From the NCBI RefSeq assembly GCF_029407905.1, contig NC_073626.1:78643482-78707481 (forward strand): DNA of 64,000 bases, given 5' to 3'. The stretch is from Bubalus kerabau (Eukaryota > Chordata > Mammalia > Artiodactyla > Bovidae). The notes under the pieces are model-generated. The model was given only the letters and a program-made list of their open reading frames with translations, searched no databases and was not told the DNA's origin. The position numbers and the translations under genes were made by a program. Below, one piece after another: positions 10,025 to 22,318 of the stretch; the stretch's first letter is position 1; each line of letters opens with the position of its first letter.

Positions 10025-12114
10025 TACCATCTCTTCTTATCCAGGAGGGTCCTAAATCTTTGAAAAAGCCAATTTTCTCTCATCGCAAAGTATTCCACTT
10101 ACAGAATAGTATATAGCATGAGCCTTGTGTGTTGATTTTACCTTACTCATTTTAATGCCACTAGGAGGGGGTACTGGTTGTTCTCCCATGCTGACCAGCT
10201 CTCTGGCACCTTCCTTTTGGTCTCTGTGTGTCAGTCTCTCCTGTCACTCCCATTTCCCATTTCTCATCTATTGTCTCAGCTGTTGGTGAGAACTGAAGTC
10301 CGGAAACACCCTCACAATTCTGAAAGTAAGAACTTATCTGTCACAAGTGAGACAGTCTTTTGCTGTACAGTGGTGGACATTTTCATTCCTGTGATTAAAA
10401 CATAAAGCATCTAGGCTATCATTAGCAATGTTTCTTTCAATTAGATGCTCAGATTAATGATTTGTGGTTCCACATTTCCTTTTGGTAATTTATTTTAAAT
10501 TTTATAATAGCTCAGATTTCTTTTTAAAGCAGATTAATTCAGAGAAATGAGAAAGATACATTTGGCAGTTTTTGAGTTAATATGATTATGTTTTTAATTT
10601 CCTAAAAACATTTCCAGTGTGTTATATCTCAGCTGGTAATTTTGCAAATGTAATGGGTTTTTTAAACTTAATAACAAATGCAGCTGCTATTTTTACTTTA
10701 AAATACCCTTGTAAATAACTACCTACCTAGGGTGAGTTACCTATGTCAAGAAAAATAGTAAAAGAATCCCACTATACCTTCCTTTGTGAATACCTTGCCA
10801 CTTGAGAGTGTCCTGTGTGAGAAAAAAATAGAGTAGCTTAAAGTTTTGTGTGCTGATAAATTTAGAGTACTTGTTTATAGGTCAGCTTTGGTTGTTAATT
10901 TCATACTGTGCTCGGACTTTAAATTTCATAACTTTAGGAGTTTTATTTTGTTAGACAATTAACTTTATCAATGACATGTGGAAATTTCCAACTTTGAGAG
11001 CTTAGGTGTTTGTGTAGTTGCTGTACAAAAACAGCTTTAAAATGACTTTTGTTACATTGCAACTTAGAATAAATTTTCATAATTTGTACTAATATGTCAG
11101 ATACATAGGTGGTTTAATTCAGTTTTTTAGTTGTGATATTCAGTGTGATTCAGAGTGAATTCTGAATATTTAAGTATGGGTAGTGTGTCATAGTCTTTCT
11201 TCCCCTCAGCAGTATTGAATTTAATAAATGAATAATTGAGAAGTTGTTTCATCTGACTGTGGTTACACAGATCACTACACCCCTTTTATCGCCGTTGGCA
11301 TAGAGCAATTAACTCTGAGTTGGTAACCTAGGAAAGTAAAGGGAAATTTTTCTCCTCCAGGAAAAATTGATATACCTGTTTAGAAAGTCAGCTGGACAAG
11401 ATATAGACAGGGCTGATTTCTCCACATTGTATTCTTTTATCATTATTGGATTTACCGTGAGTGAAACAGAGGTTTAAACTAAACTTTTCTCTCATGGTCA
11501 GAAAAGTTGCTCATCCAGTTCCCCTGATACCACAGATACTCTTGCAGTTCACAAAATTAAATTAAACGTTGGATGTGTTTACCTTGTCTCACAGCCATAA
11601 TTATGAGTTTGATTGAGCTTCCTTGGGGTCTCAGAAGCTGTTATACATTGCTGGGAACTGTGGAATTGTCAGCATTGATTGAAGGTACTGCTGAAAGCAC
11701 AACTTGAAAACGCAAAAAAAAAAAAAAAAAGAAACCCCCAAAACCCAGTTCCAGTCCAGTAGCCTTTATCCCAGCCCATTCTGTTTTGTTTCTGTTTTGT
11801 TGCTGTCCCACAAGCCCATCTATTCTCATAGAACATTTTATGTTCCCATTGCTCATCATAATTTCATTATGCAGCCTTGCATAGTTTATTGTTTATATAA
11901 TTCAAATGGAGTTTAATTAATTCTATATTTCTGATCTGCCTTTATGTAGGTTCACTCCAATCAGCATTATTTTTACTGTTCTGTTATACTGATTATAAGT
12001 CATACTGAGGTTTTAATTTCAACTTGATGCTTCATAATAAGAGGAAAGTACAAAATCAGGAAAACAGATTATTTTCAGAGGTATTTTGGAGGAGGTTAAT
12101 CTTGATTTTGTGTT
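10025..12114. other. METTL8 intron, mostly single-copy
   Basis: AT-rich intron with an A-run at about 11714-11730. No coding or RNA gene was recognised. Confidence 0.5.
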
Positions 12115-12345
12115 AGAAGGCAATATAATGGTTAACAGCATTAAGTCTGATAGACTTAGTTCAGGTCCTAGCTCTGGTGGATGACCTTGGGCAAATTTTT
12201 TATCCCCTCTAACCTTGAACTTCTTTGTCTATAATAATATGTATGTCTGAGAGGTATTGTTAGGATTAAATGGGGAAAAAAAATCCAAGTAAGGCATTTG
12301 ACATAGTGCCTGGCAGAAAATAAACACTCAGTATATACTATTGTT
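12115..12345 (+). mobile_element. MIR SINE relic
   Basis: A degenerate MIR along its full length: ATAATGGTTAACAGCATTAAGTCTG, GGTCCTAGCTCTGG, GACCTTGGGCAAATTTTTTAT, and the tail GTGCCTGGCAGAAAATAAACACTCAG. Confidence 0.75.
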
Positions 12346-12687
12346 GCTATTTTTAATGCTGCTGTTATTGGTACAATGATTTATGTGATTGTTTGTTTAT
12401 TTTCTCCTAATTCCTGAGTGGGAAATACTTGAAAAAGCTTGAAAGTGTATATATTAGCAGACTGTGACCATCATATTTTAGTAGTAATCAGATCCTTTTT
12501 AAAGATTGGATAAGCTCGGGTTGAATTTAGGTGCTTGATATATTTAGTATCTGAACCAGATTCTAGTCACCTCACTGCAGGTTTATTTTCATGATAAACT
12601 GTAGAAATTAAACAGTAGGACAAGCTCATATTTATGACAGCAGTCTGATCCAAGATTTTGCAGTTTGTAGAACTATAATGTTTGTTG

Positions 12688-12797
12688 TTTAGTCGCTAAG
12701 TCGTGTCCAACTCTGTGTGACCCCACGGCCTGTAGCCCCCTCAGGCTCCTCTGTCCATGGGATTCTCCAGTCAAGAATACTGGAGTGGGGTGCCATT
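12688..12797 (-). mobile_element. Bov-tA/BovA SINE, 5'-truncated
   Basis: Reverse-oriented BovA body: GTTGTTTAGTCGCTAAGTCGTG through GACCCCACGGCCTGTAGCCC to AATACTGGAGTGGGGTGCCATTT. The tRNA-like head is missing. Confidence 0.85.
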
Positions 12798-12949
12798 TGT
12801 TAATGCTCTCCATAAATTCATGGGATTTAATAGGAAAGTACATAGACTTTTTAGAACTTGAACATAGAGATATCTTTTAGGAAAGTAGAATGAAGAATTC
12901 AACCAAGATTCTTTATCTTTGTATAAGATGCAGATAAAACTTTGCAGAT

Positions 12950-13427
12950 ATTACTCAGCCATAAAAAGGAATGAAATTGTGTCATATGTAGAGACATAGA
13001 TATACCTAGAGACTGACATACACAGTGAAGTAAGTCAGAAAGAGAAAAATATCATATATTAATGCATATATGTGGAATCTAGAAAATGGTATACGTAATT
13101 TTACTTGCAAAGCAGAAATGGAGACACAGACATAGGGAACAGACATATGGGTACCACGCAGGAAAGGGCGGGGGGCATGGGATGAACTGAGAGGTTGGGA
13201 TTGATGTATATATACCATTATGCATAAAATAGATAATGAATGAGAACCTACTGTATAGCACAGGGAACTCTACTCAGGGTTCTGTAGTGACCTAAATGGA
13301 AAGGAAATCCAAAAGAGAGGGCATATATGTATACATATGGCTGATTGACTTTGCTATACAACTGAAACTGACACAGCAGTAAAGCAACTGTACTCCAATT
13401 TAAAAAGCCAAAAAAAAAAAAAAAACA
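12950..13427 (+). mobile_element. L1 3' end with A-tail
   Basis: Runs from the ORF2 C-terminus (TACTCAGCCATAAAAAGGAATG) through the 3' UTR (GTATAGCACAGGGAACTCTACTCAGG, GCTATACAACTGAAACTGACACAGC) to the A-rich tail at about 13407-13427. The sequence after the tail, AAAACCTTTGCC, resembles AAAACTTTGC before the element, a probable decayed target duplication. Confidence 0.85.
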
Positions 13428-14188
13428 AAACCTTTGCCAAAGAAGAACTACCTAATAATTGTTAAATTATTTTAACAATTTAACACTCCAGATTTCCATC
13501 TTATAGTTATAAATGAATACAAATTTTAAAATTGTAGTCAGTGCAATTTTAAAGATGCAGACCATTCTGTGTGAGGTTTTTCTCTTAATATTATTATCCT
13601 TTAAATTTCAGTTGCTGCATAAGATTACTCTGTTTTGCCGTGCATGGTTTGCTTGATCATTCCAAAGTTGAGGCTGTTTGAGTTATTTCCCATTTTTTCT
13701 TATAATAAGTAATACTGCTAGGAACATCTTTTCTTTCAAGTTACTCCCCTTCTGTCTGTCTCTTCCTCTGCCAGTTAATTCTAAGGGGGATAATGCCACA
13801 AATTAATCACTTGTAGTGTTAACATTCTAGTTACTAATAGGTTCAAACTCACTTCAAAAGTAGCTTGGTATTGGAAACTCAGATACTAGAGATTTGACTA
13901 AATATAGATCGTCTTAAGTGGGTCGCTTTTTATTAAACAGAAGAATCTTTTACCAGCACAGAGTGAGTTACAAAGAGAGTTTTTAAGATAAAAGGAAGAA
14001 GAGAAGGTATGAGAAGACTGGGGAAATTTGACAGTTTCCTAATTCCTCCTGAGTCTGATTTTCAGAATGTTGTTTTGTTTTCTTACACAGTATAACAGGC
14101 ACACTCCCAATTTTTTTGAGTTGAGATAGAACTATTTTTAAAATATACAACAATTTTAGATTAACCATAAATAGCCTTCCTCCCATTA
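13428..14188. other. METTL8 intron, weak old L1 resemblance
   Basis: AT-rich sequence. Bases 13600-13740 have the look of an old reverse-oriented L1 3' region (AATACTGCTAGGAACATC). Nothing else recognised. Confidence 0.4.
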
Positions 14189-14226
14189 TTCGGACACGGC
14201 TTAGCAACTAAACCACCACCACCACC
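14189..14226 (+). mobile_element. Minimal Bov-tA 3' remnant with (CCA)n tail
   Basis: TTCGGACACGGCTTAGCAACTAAA is the 3' end of the BovA body, followed by (ACC)n. The heptamer CCCATTA occurs on both sides (just before 14189 and after the tail), which suggests an insertion of under 40 bases rather than erosion. Confidence 0.6.
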
Positions 14227-14935
14227 CATTAGTACAGATGTGAGCGAGCATGTTTTGGACTTTAACATCACATAATTCTTTTGTTACAGAGATCTACTTT
14301 CATTTCTCAGACCTTAAATAAAGATAGGAGTTTCTGTCTTTCAAGCAGTCCTGCTGCCAGATACAATTCAGCCTTGATGGGAAGGAAGTCTTGTGGCTAA
14401 ATGGGTGGAGATCCATGGTACAAGGCCATAAAGATAAAAGTGGAAAGAAAAGGAAAACTATAAGGGTTTCAGGACAGGGTTCTGTAACAAAGACAAAACT
14501 GACTGTAGACAACTGCTTGTTCTCAGGATAGGAGCTTCTTTAAAATTATGAAAGAAAAGAGTCTGTTGTTTTTAGTTTTAGTTTAATTTTTGGGGGGGTG
14601 TTGAGAATAGATAATCAAAATTTAAATGGATCAAAATTCAAATGAAAATTCTCTCTGAAACCCTAGTCCCCAACCACTCAGTTCTACTCTTGAGAGGCAA
14701 CCAGTATGACTAATTATGTGATTATCCTGCCCAAAGACTTCTGTTCATGTAACACATGTGTTTTTCCTCCTTTTTTTTCCTAAAAAATAGTTTTTTTTTC
14801 CCCTAAAAAATAGCATCATATACATACTGTTCTACATTTTGCTTTCTCGCATAACATTAAGTCTTGGAAATTATTCTACAACAACGGAACATTTTTTAAA
14901 ATTTTTGAAAGCACTTTAAAAATGTCATGTGTCTC
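14227..14935. other. METTL8 intron, old L1-like end
   Basis: Mostly unassigned. Bases 14740-14890 (T-runs, ACATACTGTTCTACATTTTGC, TCTTGGAAATTATTC) resemble an old reverse-oriented LINE 3' region. Confidence 0.4.
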
Positions 14936-15492
14936 AGTTCAGTTCAGTTGCTCAGTCATGTCCAACTCTGCAGCCCTGTGGACTGCAGCATGCCAGGCTT
15001 CCCTGACCATCACCAACTCCTGGAGCTTGCTCAAACTCATGTCCATTGAGTCGGTGATGCCATCCAACCATCTCATCCTCCGTCATCCCCTTCTCCTCCT
15101 GCCTTCAGTCTTTCCCAGCATCAGGGTCTTTTCCAATGAGTCAGTTCTTTGTATCAAGTGGCCAAAGGATTGGAGTTTCCGCTTCAGCATCAGTCCTTCC
15201 AATGAATATTCAGGACTGATTTCCTTTAGAATTGAGTGGTTTGATCTCCTTGCAGTCCAGGGGACTCTCAAAAGTCTTCCCCAATACCACAGTTCAAAAG
15301 CATCAATTCTTCAGTGCTCACCTTTTTTTATGGTCCAGCTCTCACATTCATATGTGACTACTAGAAAAACCATAGCTTTAGACAGACCTTTGTTGGCAAA
15401 GTAATGTCTCTGCTTTTTAATATACTGTCTAGGTTGGTCATAGCTTTTCTTCCAAGGAGCAGGCGTCTTTTAATTTCACGGCTGCTGCACTG
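14936..15492 (-). mobile_element. BovB, 5'-truncated
   Basis: Reverse-oriented BovB 3' end from (AGTTC)n at 14936 to the KR-G-R-S segment near 15490. Minus-strand coding is recognisable (MRVPWTARRSNHSILKEISP, EGRRRRG) but broken. It lies 1.2 kb upstream of the METTL8 exon at 16720. Confidence 0.92.
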
Positions 15493-16435
15493 ATTGAAAG
15501 TAATTCTTAAGCCAGGGTTTAGGTCTGGTACATAATAGTATCCAAGAAATGTTTCTTGAATGAGTGTGTGAGAAAGTAAGCGAATTAGTGATTATGTTAA
15601 TTTAACATACAGATAGAAAGAGGCAGAAAGCTAAGAATTTCTGGAAGGTCTGAGAATGTTGACCTGACCCTGATGCTGGGACCCAGGGTTAATCTAAGGA
15701 ATGACATCACAAAATGCATATCTGCTTTTAAATTGCATCAGAAATTCTCTTTAAGGCTTCATATTAGGAGATATCAATATGAAGAGATGCTCTGGAGGTG
15801 GCTGAAGAATGGAGTTGTGGGATGGCCCCTAAACCGCAGGAGTCAGGACGTGTGGTCCTGGTTCTACTATGACAGGGCTCCAGCACCCAGACAAGTGGGT
15901 TCATCTCTCTGTGTGTCCTTACTTCAAATGCAAAACAAGGAGGTTGGAGTAGATTATTTCAGTGCACCATTCTAGCTCAAGATTACATCATTTATTATTT
16001 CACAGTTTCCTGTTTGATTACCAGTTTGCACAGACATTTGTTATGTTGAAACTACATTTATAGCAACATAAAAAATAAGGTTATCATTTCTCCAAGAAAA
16101 TAAAGATACTTACAGCGTTATTGATAAAAATGTGATTTTTTAAATGTGATTATTAAGATTTCAAGATTACTGTAGAAAGTAGTTTGCAATTATTATATTC
16201 CTCACAAAAATTTATCAGCTAAACAATTGAGACAGAAGCAAATTTACCAGGAAAAGCCCAAATACCCGACACATTGACACATTTTGAGAGGATTAATACT
16301 CTGTAGTTTTAACCTTTAAGAGGTTTAAAAAAAAATCAGATAAGTAAAAATTACTGTAATATTATTCAATAGTAAATATAATTGTTATAAATGAATAGTA
16401 TATGTAATATATTCAATAGTATTTAATTATTAAAT
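15493..16435. other. METTL8 intron
   Basis: Bases 15500-15580 (GGTCTGGTACATAATAGTATCC, TTTCTTGAATGAGTGTGTGAG) look like an L2/MIR tail. The rest is unassigned. Confidence 0.45.
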
Positions 16436-16640
16436 GCTTCCCAGGTGGCGCTAGTGGTAAAGAATCCACCTGCCAGTGCAGGAGATGCAAGAGACACAGA
16501 TTCGATCCCTGGGTCAGGAAGATCCCCTGGGGAAATGGCAACCCACTCCACTATTCTTGCCTGGAAAATTCCATAGACAAAGGAGCCTGGTGGGTCACAG
16601 TCCATGGGGCCACCAAGAGTCAGTCACGACTGAGCGACTT
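16436..16640 (+). mobile_element. Bov-tA SINE next to METTL8 exon
   Basis: Full tRNA-like head (GCTTCCCAGGTGGCGCTAGTGG, GATTCGATCCC box B) and BovA body ending CAGTCACGACTGAGCGACTT. The flanks TTAATTATTAAAT and TAGTTATTAAAAT look like an imperfect target duplication. It ends about 80 bases before the splice acceptor at 16719. Confidence 0.92.
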
Positions 16641-16719
16641 TAATATAGTTATTAAAATAATAACTAATGTTACATATAATTTATAATAAAATAAATCTTT
16701 TTTTTCCTCTTTATTTTAG

Positions 16720-17090
16720 TTAAGTATGAGAGTGAAGCCAGTAAATATTGGGACACGTTTTACAAGATTCATAAGAATAAGTTTTTCAAAGATCGTAATT
16801 GGCTATTGAGGGAATTTCCTGAAATTCTTCCAGTTGGTCAGAAAACTGAAGAGAAGGTGAAAGAGTTATCATGGAATCATGTAAAAATTAATGCCGAAAG
16901 TTTTTTCTCAAAAATGCACTGCCCTACTATGCCTGAAGAAAAAAATCATTATAAAGAAAGTTCTGGCTCATCAGATGGTCAAAGCAAAGCAGGATCTGAC
17001 TTTTCTAAATTGGACTCTGAAGAATACAGAGAAAGACCTCTGAAGACTGAATTGTTTCCTGGTAGCAATGCTTCTTTCAGAATCCTTGAG
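16720..17090 (+). CDS. METTL8: METTL8 coding exon, linker and start of the methyltransferase domain
   Basis: The acceptor is TTTATTTTAG at 16710-16719 and the donor is GTATGG at 17091. Two bases finish the Val codon begun at 5246, and then 123 codons stay open. The exon begins VKYESEASKYWDTFYKIHKN, the conserved W-D-x-F-Y-x-I-H motif of the METTL2/6/8 family, followed by FFKDRNWLLREFPE. A Ser/Glu/Lys-rich linker comes next, and the exon ends at FPGSNASFRILE, the first strand of the Rossmann fold. An ATG at 16806 lies inside the exon and is not the real start. A Bov-tA SINE ends about 80 bases upstream of the acceptor. Confidence 0.95.
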
Positions 17091-18391
17091 GTATGGTACT
17101 ACAGGGGAAAAATTTTTTAATGTATATCACATATTACTTTATTAATGATCCAGATTCTTTAGAGGGAAAATGATCAAATAACTGTTTGTGTACTTTTGTG
17201 CATAAAAATTACGTAAGGGACTCATATCTTTAATCAGTCAGGTTTTAAGTTTGTGATTTATTCTTAAGTTTTTCTGCTTTAATTTCTAACTTGAAGGCAG
17301 TTTTAAATACCAGTTAAGTTTTGGCCTCAATTTCCATCTCTTTGTGTTATTACCCACTTGTAGGTGAAATAGAAATAAGTGAAGTATGTAATTTGCTATA
17401 ATCTGGTGTATACCTTGATTTTCCATTTTAGAAAAAGAAAACTTTTCCTTCTGATTATAAACATAATAGATGCTGATTACAGAGATTTTGGTAAAGAGAA
17501 AGAATAAACAATCCCATAAAGAAAGGATTTAACCACTGTTAACATTTAACTTTTTTCTCCCTTTGTTTATACTGTTTTATATAGTTGAGCTATACTATAT
17601 CTGCATTTTAGGGTTTTTCTTTGTATTTAACATAACATAAGCAGTTTTCCCTATCTTTAAAAATTCTCTATAAGCATTTTCATGGCTGAAAAATACTAAG
17701 TGAAATACTATGATTCTACTTATCTGTTTTCACTTGACTGGGCATTTAAATTGTTTTCAGGTTTTGTACAGCAAGTATCTTCAGGTGTAGACTTTTCTGT
17801 ATTTTCTTTTATTATTTGGGTTCAATTGACTTGTTCATAACTTATTAAAATTTTTAATATTGTTAAAATATATTGCCATATTGCTTTCTAAGAAGCTGTA
17901 TTAATACCAATTTACAGCAGTGTAGGTCTGTCTCGTCACACCCTCATTGATTAGAACAATCTTATTTTTAAGATTATTGTTAGACAAAAGCTATATTTTA
18001 ATTTGCATTCCTTTGATTGTTAAATAGGTCATATAGTTCTTCAGATGTTTAGAAACCATTTGTTCTTCTGTCATCTACTTATTTCCTTTATTTATTAGGT
18101 TGTGTGTTTTTAATGAGCTCTGCCCTTTATCATATTTAATTCAAATATTTTTTCACAGTGTGTTTGTCACCTTTTAATTTGGTTCATTTGGGGGTTTGGT
18201 ATGTAAAAATTTTAAATAGTCACATTTCTCAGTACATATTATTTTTGTGATTTATTCCATTTTGAGCTTAGACAACTCTCCTATAGACAAAGATTCAGAA
18301 CATTTCTTTTAGTTTTTTTAAGTAAAAATCTGACATTGGTGAGGAAAATTTAACTTTATTTTCATGATACTTGTTTATTCTTTGATTTTAG
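17091..18391. other. METTL8 intron with an old L1-like relic
   Basis: Bases about 17450-18110 have the pattern of a decayed reverse-oriented L1 (AATTTGCATTCCTTTGATTG, TCTTCTGTCATCTACTTATTTCC). No young repeat is present in this 1.3 kb intron. Confidence 0.45.
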
Positions 18392-18441
18392 GTTGGCTGT
18401 GGTGCTGGGAATAGTGTTTTTCCAATTCTGAACACTTTGCA
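18392..18441 (+). CDS. METTL8: METTL8 coding exon, SAM-binding motif I
   Basis: This 50-base exon has the acceptor TTGATTTTAG ending at 18391 and the strong donor GTGAGT at 18442. It encodes VGCGAGNSVFPILNTL plus two bases of a Gln codon completed in the next exon. VGCGAGN is the glycine-rich motif I of class I methyltransferases, which contacts the SAM methionine moiety. The phase matches both neighbours. Loss of this exon would remove cofactor binding. Confidence 0.94.
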
Positions 18442-19756
18442 GTGAGTTTTAGAATTTTCTCCTACAAAATTCTGCATATGTATGGGATATTGAGAAATTC
18501 TTGGAAAATGTTGTCATATATATACCAATAGTGTCCTTGTTCCCATATAAACAATGACTAAACCAAATTTCAAAAGAAGTGGCTTGGTCTTAGTATCTAA
18601 TTTCATGTGAACTGAGAATTACTCTGGAAATAATATTTCACAGACATAGGGTGTCCACCATGAGTTGAAGTAACTTTTTAAGCTTGTGCTTATGTAGATG
18701 AGAGAGTAAGAAATGAGCAAGAGATTTGATCCTTCTGCTAAGCTGGGAGTTGCTGAACTTAGAGATTTATTTACTCCTCCAGGTTACTTAGGCGTCATTT
18801 TACACATAGAGAATTGAGTTTAAAGCTTACACTTTATTTTGTGTAAGCTTCAAAATCATTTTATTTTGTCATCACTTCTGGAGTCACACCGAGGATAAAA
18901 CCTTCCTATAGAGTTGAAATGACTCGCTAGAGCTGAAATTTTTGGAGTTATAACACCTAACCCTAAGATTCATAAAGGGAGAAGTCTGTGATAGGAGCAG
19001 AGATGTTCTCCTGACCTGCCCTTCCTGTTCACCACCTCACCAATGTGTTTTAGTAGGTGATGAAGAAGACACATCTTACAAAACTTTTATTCCTTTTACC
19101 TGTGGCTGGTCTGTCAAGTGTCTGTTTTTTTTAAGTTTACACAATAGCTTTCTGATTATCATTTTTCCATTATAAAATTAACATAAGCACATTGTAGAAC
19201 TTTCCCATTAGAGGAAAAGTAGGTGGGAAGGAATCACCCATTATTCCTACCATCAAAACATCAAAACATAGCTGCTGACAGAATTTACTATGCATATTTT
19301 AAAATTTATTAAAGTCTTTTTTTAACTTTCCATTGTGAACATGTATTTCAGAAAAATTGAGTAATACAGTAAATTCTCATATAGCTACCACCTTGTTTCA
19401 GCAGTTACTTACGTAAGGCCAACATCATGACACATTATTTTTATGAACTTATGATGGATCTCCAAAAAATAAGACATTCCTAATTGTTATTATAAACCTA
19501 ACATAATAAAAAGTAATTCCATAATATCATCAAATTACCAGTTAAAGTGTCTGGCCAGAAGTGATACTGGCCAATTTGCAGTTCTGAATGGCCTTTTTCT
19601 TTCAGGATTTATTTTCTTTATTTTCCTTTTCCCATTTCTAGGCCAAAATTTCCTGTTCTTATACCACATAGCCAGATTCCTTCACCCTAGTGTTCTCTGA
19701 ACTTGTAATACACATAAAGCTACTACATTGGTAGTTGATTATGTGTTACTCTGTGA
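18442..19756. other. METTL8 intron
   Basis: Mostly unassigned AT-rich sequence. Bases 19320-19500 resemble an old LINE relic (CTCATATAGCTACCACCTTG, TATCATGACACATT-like text). No genes seen. Confidence 0.4.
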
Positions 19757-19968
19757 AAAGCAAAGCAAAGTCGCTCAGTCGTGTCCAACTCTTTGTGACC
19801 CCATGGACTGTGGCCTTACACGCTCCTCCATCCATGGGATTTTCCAGGCAAGAGTAATGGAGTGGGTTGCCATTTCCTTCTCCAGAGGATCTTCCCAACC
19901 CAGGGATCAAACCTGGGTCTCCTGCATTGTAGGCAGACGCTTTACCATTTGAGCCACCAGGGAAGATA
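19757..19968 (-). mobile_element. Bov-tA SINE
   Basis: Reverse-oriented: AAGTCGCTCAGTCGTGTCC, GACCCCATGGACTGTGG, GGATCAAACCTGGGTCTCC (box B complement) and ending TTGAGCCACCAGGGAAG. Confidence 0.93.
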
Positions 19969-20959
19969 TGACACATCTCAAATTATTATTTAGCATATCA
20001 TTTCCTTATATCTTCTTTATTCAGCTACTATTTATATATTTCTTGAGGTAGAGAGCATAACGTATTCTAATTTGGTTTTCCAGGTAGCCTAACAATGTAA
20101 TATAGATAGTTAGACAGAGTTCGGTACATACTGACTGGTTAATATCTCTGATTCCCCACTTGTTAGTTGTATTTTTTCCCCTTTCTGCTTCTCCATCTGA
20201 CTAATAATTGCAGGCTCTTGCCTCCTCACCCCCTGACTCTTTCTTTTTGACTGGGTCTTTTTTTGGCCTCATATTCGTATTTTAGAAATCACTGTAACTC
20301 AATAACCTGAGATAATTAATTCATCTTTAAAAGGCAACTAGTGATTAGCCTTCCAAAGGGAGGATTAAACTTTTTTTCCCCACCAAAAAAATTATGTTTT
20401 ATTACTTTTGGAGATCATAGAATTAATATTTTACATTTTCAGAATATTTTACCATAATTAGACCTCTGGAATTGAGAGGTCATATCATTCTCCAAGGATC
20501 ATTTAATTCTTAAACCTCCTGCCAAGAGAGTGCCTGATGGTGTGGTAGTAGTAGTGATATTTACACCTGTTTCCTGGGAGAAGGGCCAAGACAGTCAGCT
20601 GATTTTAAAGAAAAGCCCTGGAAAATCATTGAGTGGTCACAAGACCAACTTGGGCTGCTGATGCAGTGGGAATTCAGTCTCAGAGGTCATGTTTCTGTCT
20701 GGTAGGACACATGGCAAATGGCACAAGCTTTCCTTTAGCTACTAAACTGTTCTGTATCTTGTGGTTGTTTAATAATTTCTGCACAAGGGTAGATTGCATG
20801 CCTCTCATAATGAGCTAGATGTGCCAGTGTCCAGAGAAGCATTTTGAGCTTTATGGAAGTTTTTACAAAAGCATATTAAGTTCTTACATTTTTAAGTTCC
20901 TGGAAGACAGAGGCAGATATTCCTTTGATAATGATGATTGTGATGATGATAGCAAGAAT
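19969..20959. other. METTL8 intron, nothing recognised
   Basis: Single-copy-looking sequence, with an imperfect GAT-rich stretch at 20928-20950. Confidence 0.45.
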
Positions 20960-21075
20960 AATAAAAATGACATTTTTAAAACATTTATTAGGTGCTTACT
21001 CGGAGTCAGGCATTTTTCTATAAACTTTACCTATCTGAGTCCATTCTATCCTCACAACCAACTTAGATGCCATAT
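20960..21075 (-). mobile_element. MIR/L2-type relic
   Basis: TTATTAGGTGCTTACTCGGAGTCAGGC, ATCCTCACAACCAACTTAG: the reverse-oriented central part of a MIR-like element. Confidence 0.5.
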
Positions 21076-21084
21076 TTGATCTCT

Positions 21085-21218
21085 ATTAGGAGTTTGGGAC
21101 TGACATATGTACTACTACTATATTTAAAATAGCTAACAAGGACTTACTGTTTAGCACAAGGAACTCTGCTCAATATTCTGTAACAACCTAAATGGGGAAA
21201 GAATTTGAAAATTTTTAT
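21085..21218 (+). mobile_element. L1 3' UTR fragment
   Basis: GGAGTTTGGGACTGACATATGTAC, CTAACAAGGACTTACTGTTTAGCACAAGGAACTC and ATATTCTGTAACAACCTAAATGGG are the L1 3' UTR sequence also seen at 13220-13310. It is cut at 21221 by a Bov-tA. Confidence 0.8.
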
Positions 21219-21221
21219 ATG

Positions 21222-21419
21222 TGAAGTCACTCAGTCATGTTTGACTCTTTGCAACCCCATAGACTGTAGCCTGCCAGGCTCCTTCGTCCATGGCATTTTC
21301 CAGGCAAGGATACTGGAGGGGGTTGCCATTTCCTTCTCCAGGGGATCTTCCTGACCCAGGAATCAAACTCTGGTCTCCTGCACTGCTGGCAGACTCTCTA
21401 CTGTCTGAGCCACCAGGGA
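21222..21419 (-). mobile_element. Bov-tA SINE inserted at an L1 fragment
   Basis: Reverse-oriented body and head: GTCACTCAGTCATGTTTGACTC through GGAATCAAACTCTGGTCTCC to GAGCCACCAGGGA. Confidence 0.92.
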
Positions 21420-22176
21420 TGCATTTTTAAATGGGTTGAATGAAAAAGAAAAGCAGCACAAGTTTTAACTTTGATTTAGTATTGGTTAACTTTTCATAAC
21501 CAAATTCTATTCATCATATGTTCATTTATTTGGACAGATCTTAATTTGAATTAAAATTCCTAGTGCCACAGAGTGGCACTGTATGTGAATACTGTACTGT
21601 ATATGAGAATGCTATATGTTAATGTAGTATTCATCAGTGACTAGCCTTTAAGAGAGTAATGTCAGTCTGGGTGAGATTTTGCTAAATGCATGTTTGGGCT
21701 TGTATTCCATATTTATTTAGAAATCCTCCTTGCCTAATATGCCTCCTGAATCAGATTAGAAGTTCTAATTATGTCCTTCAAAGCCCGTATATCCTTCCTC
21801 ATATTCTAAATCACCTCTGCTTCTCATCCCTGGTATGTGATTCCCACCTGTAAACCCTTCCCCTCTTCCCACTTAGCAATTCCATCCTCCCCTTTCAAAA
21901 TTCTTAAACTTTGGCCTGACAGTGCCTGCCTTATCCACACTTCTATGGAAATTACGTCCCCAGCTAGGCTATAAAATCCACAAAAACCAGTACCATACCT
22001 GTAATTACTGTTTAAGGACATACTAATCTCTTGTCATTCAGACACAGTATGAAGCAAGATGATTCAAGAATTCTTTTGATAATAGCATGTAAGATATGAT
22101 CAGGAAGAGTACTGACCCACAAAATTCAAAGTCCAGTTGACTATTAACACTGCAGGTGATTAATCCACAAAAATTT
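21420..22176. other. METTL8 intron, nothing recognised
   Basis: Single-copy-looking sequence with no supported feature. Confidence 0.45.
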
Positions 22177-22318
22177 ATAGTCAACCCTTTGTATTTGTGG
22201 TTCCTCCATATCTGCAGATTCAGCCAACCACAGATCATATAGTACTTAGTATTTACTAGTAAACAATATCGATGTGTAATTGACCTAGAAGTTCAAACTT
22301 GCATTGTTTAAGGAGCTA
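22177..22318. mobile_element. Tigger-like DNA transposon relic
   Basis: TAGTCAACCCTTTGTATTTGTGGTTCC and GATTCAGCCAACCACAGATC at one end, and GACCTAGAAGTTCAAACTTGCATTGTTTAAGG at the other, match the terminal pattern of TcMar-Tigger elements with the centre deleted. Confidence 0.5.

Noticed and set aside
16806..17120. A 104-codon ORF starting at an ATG
   Set aside because: It is the inside of a METTL8 exon that reads past the donor at 17091 into the intron. The real frame enters from the acceptor at 16719.
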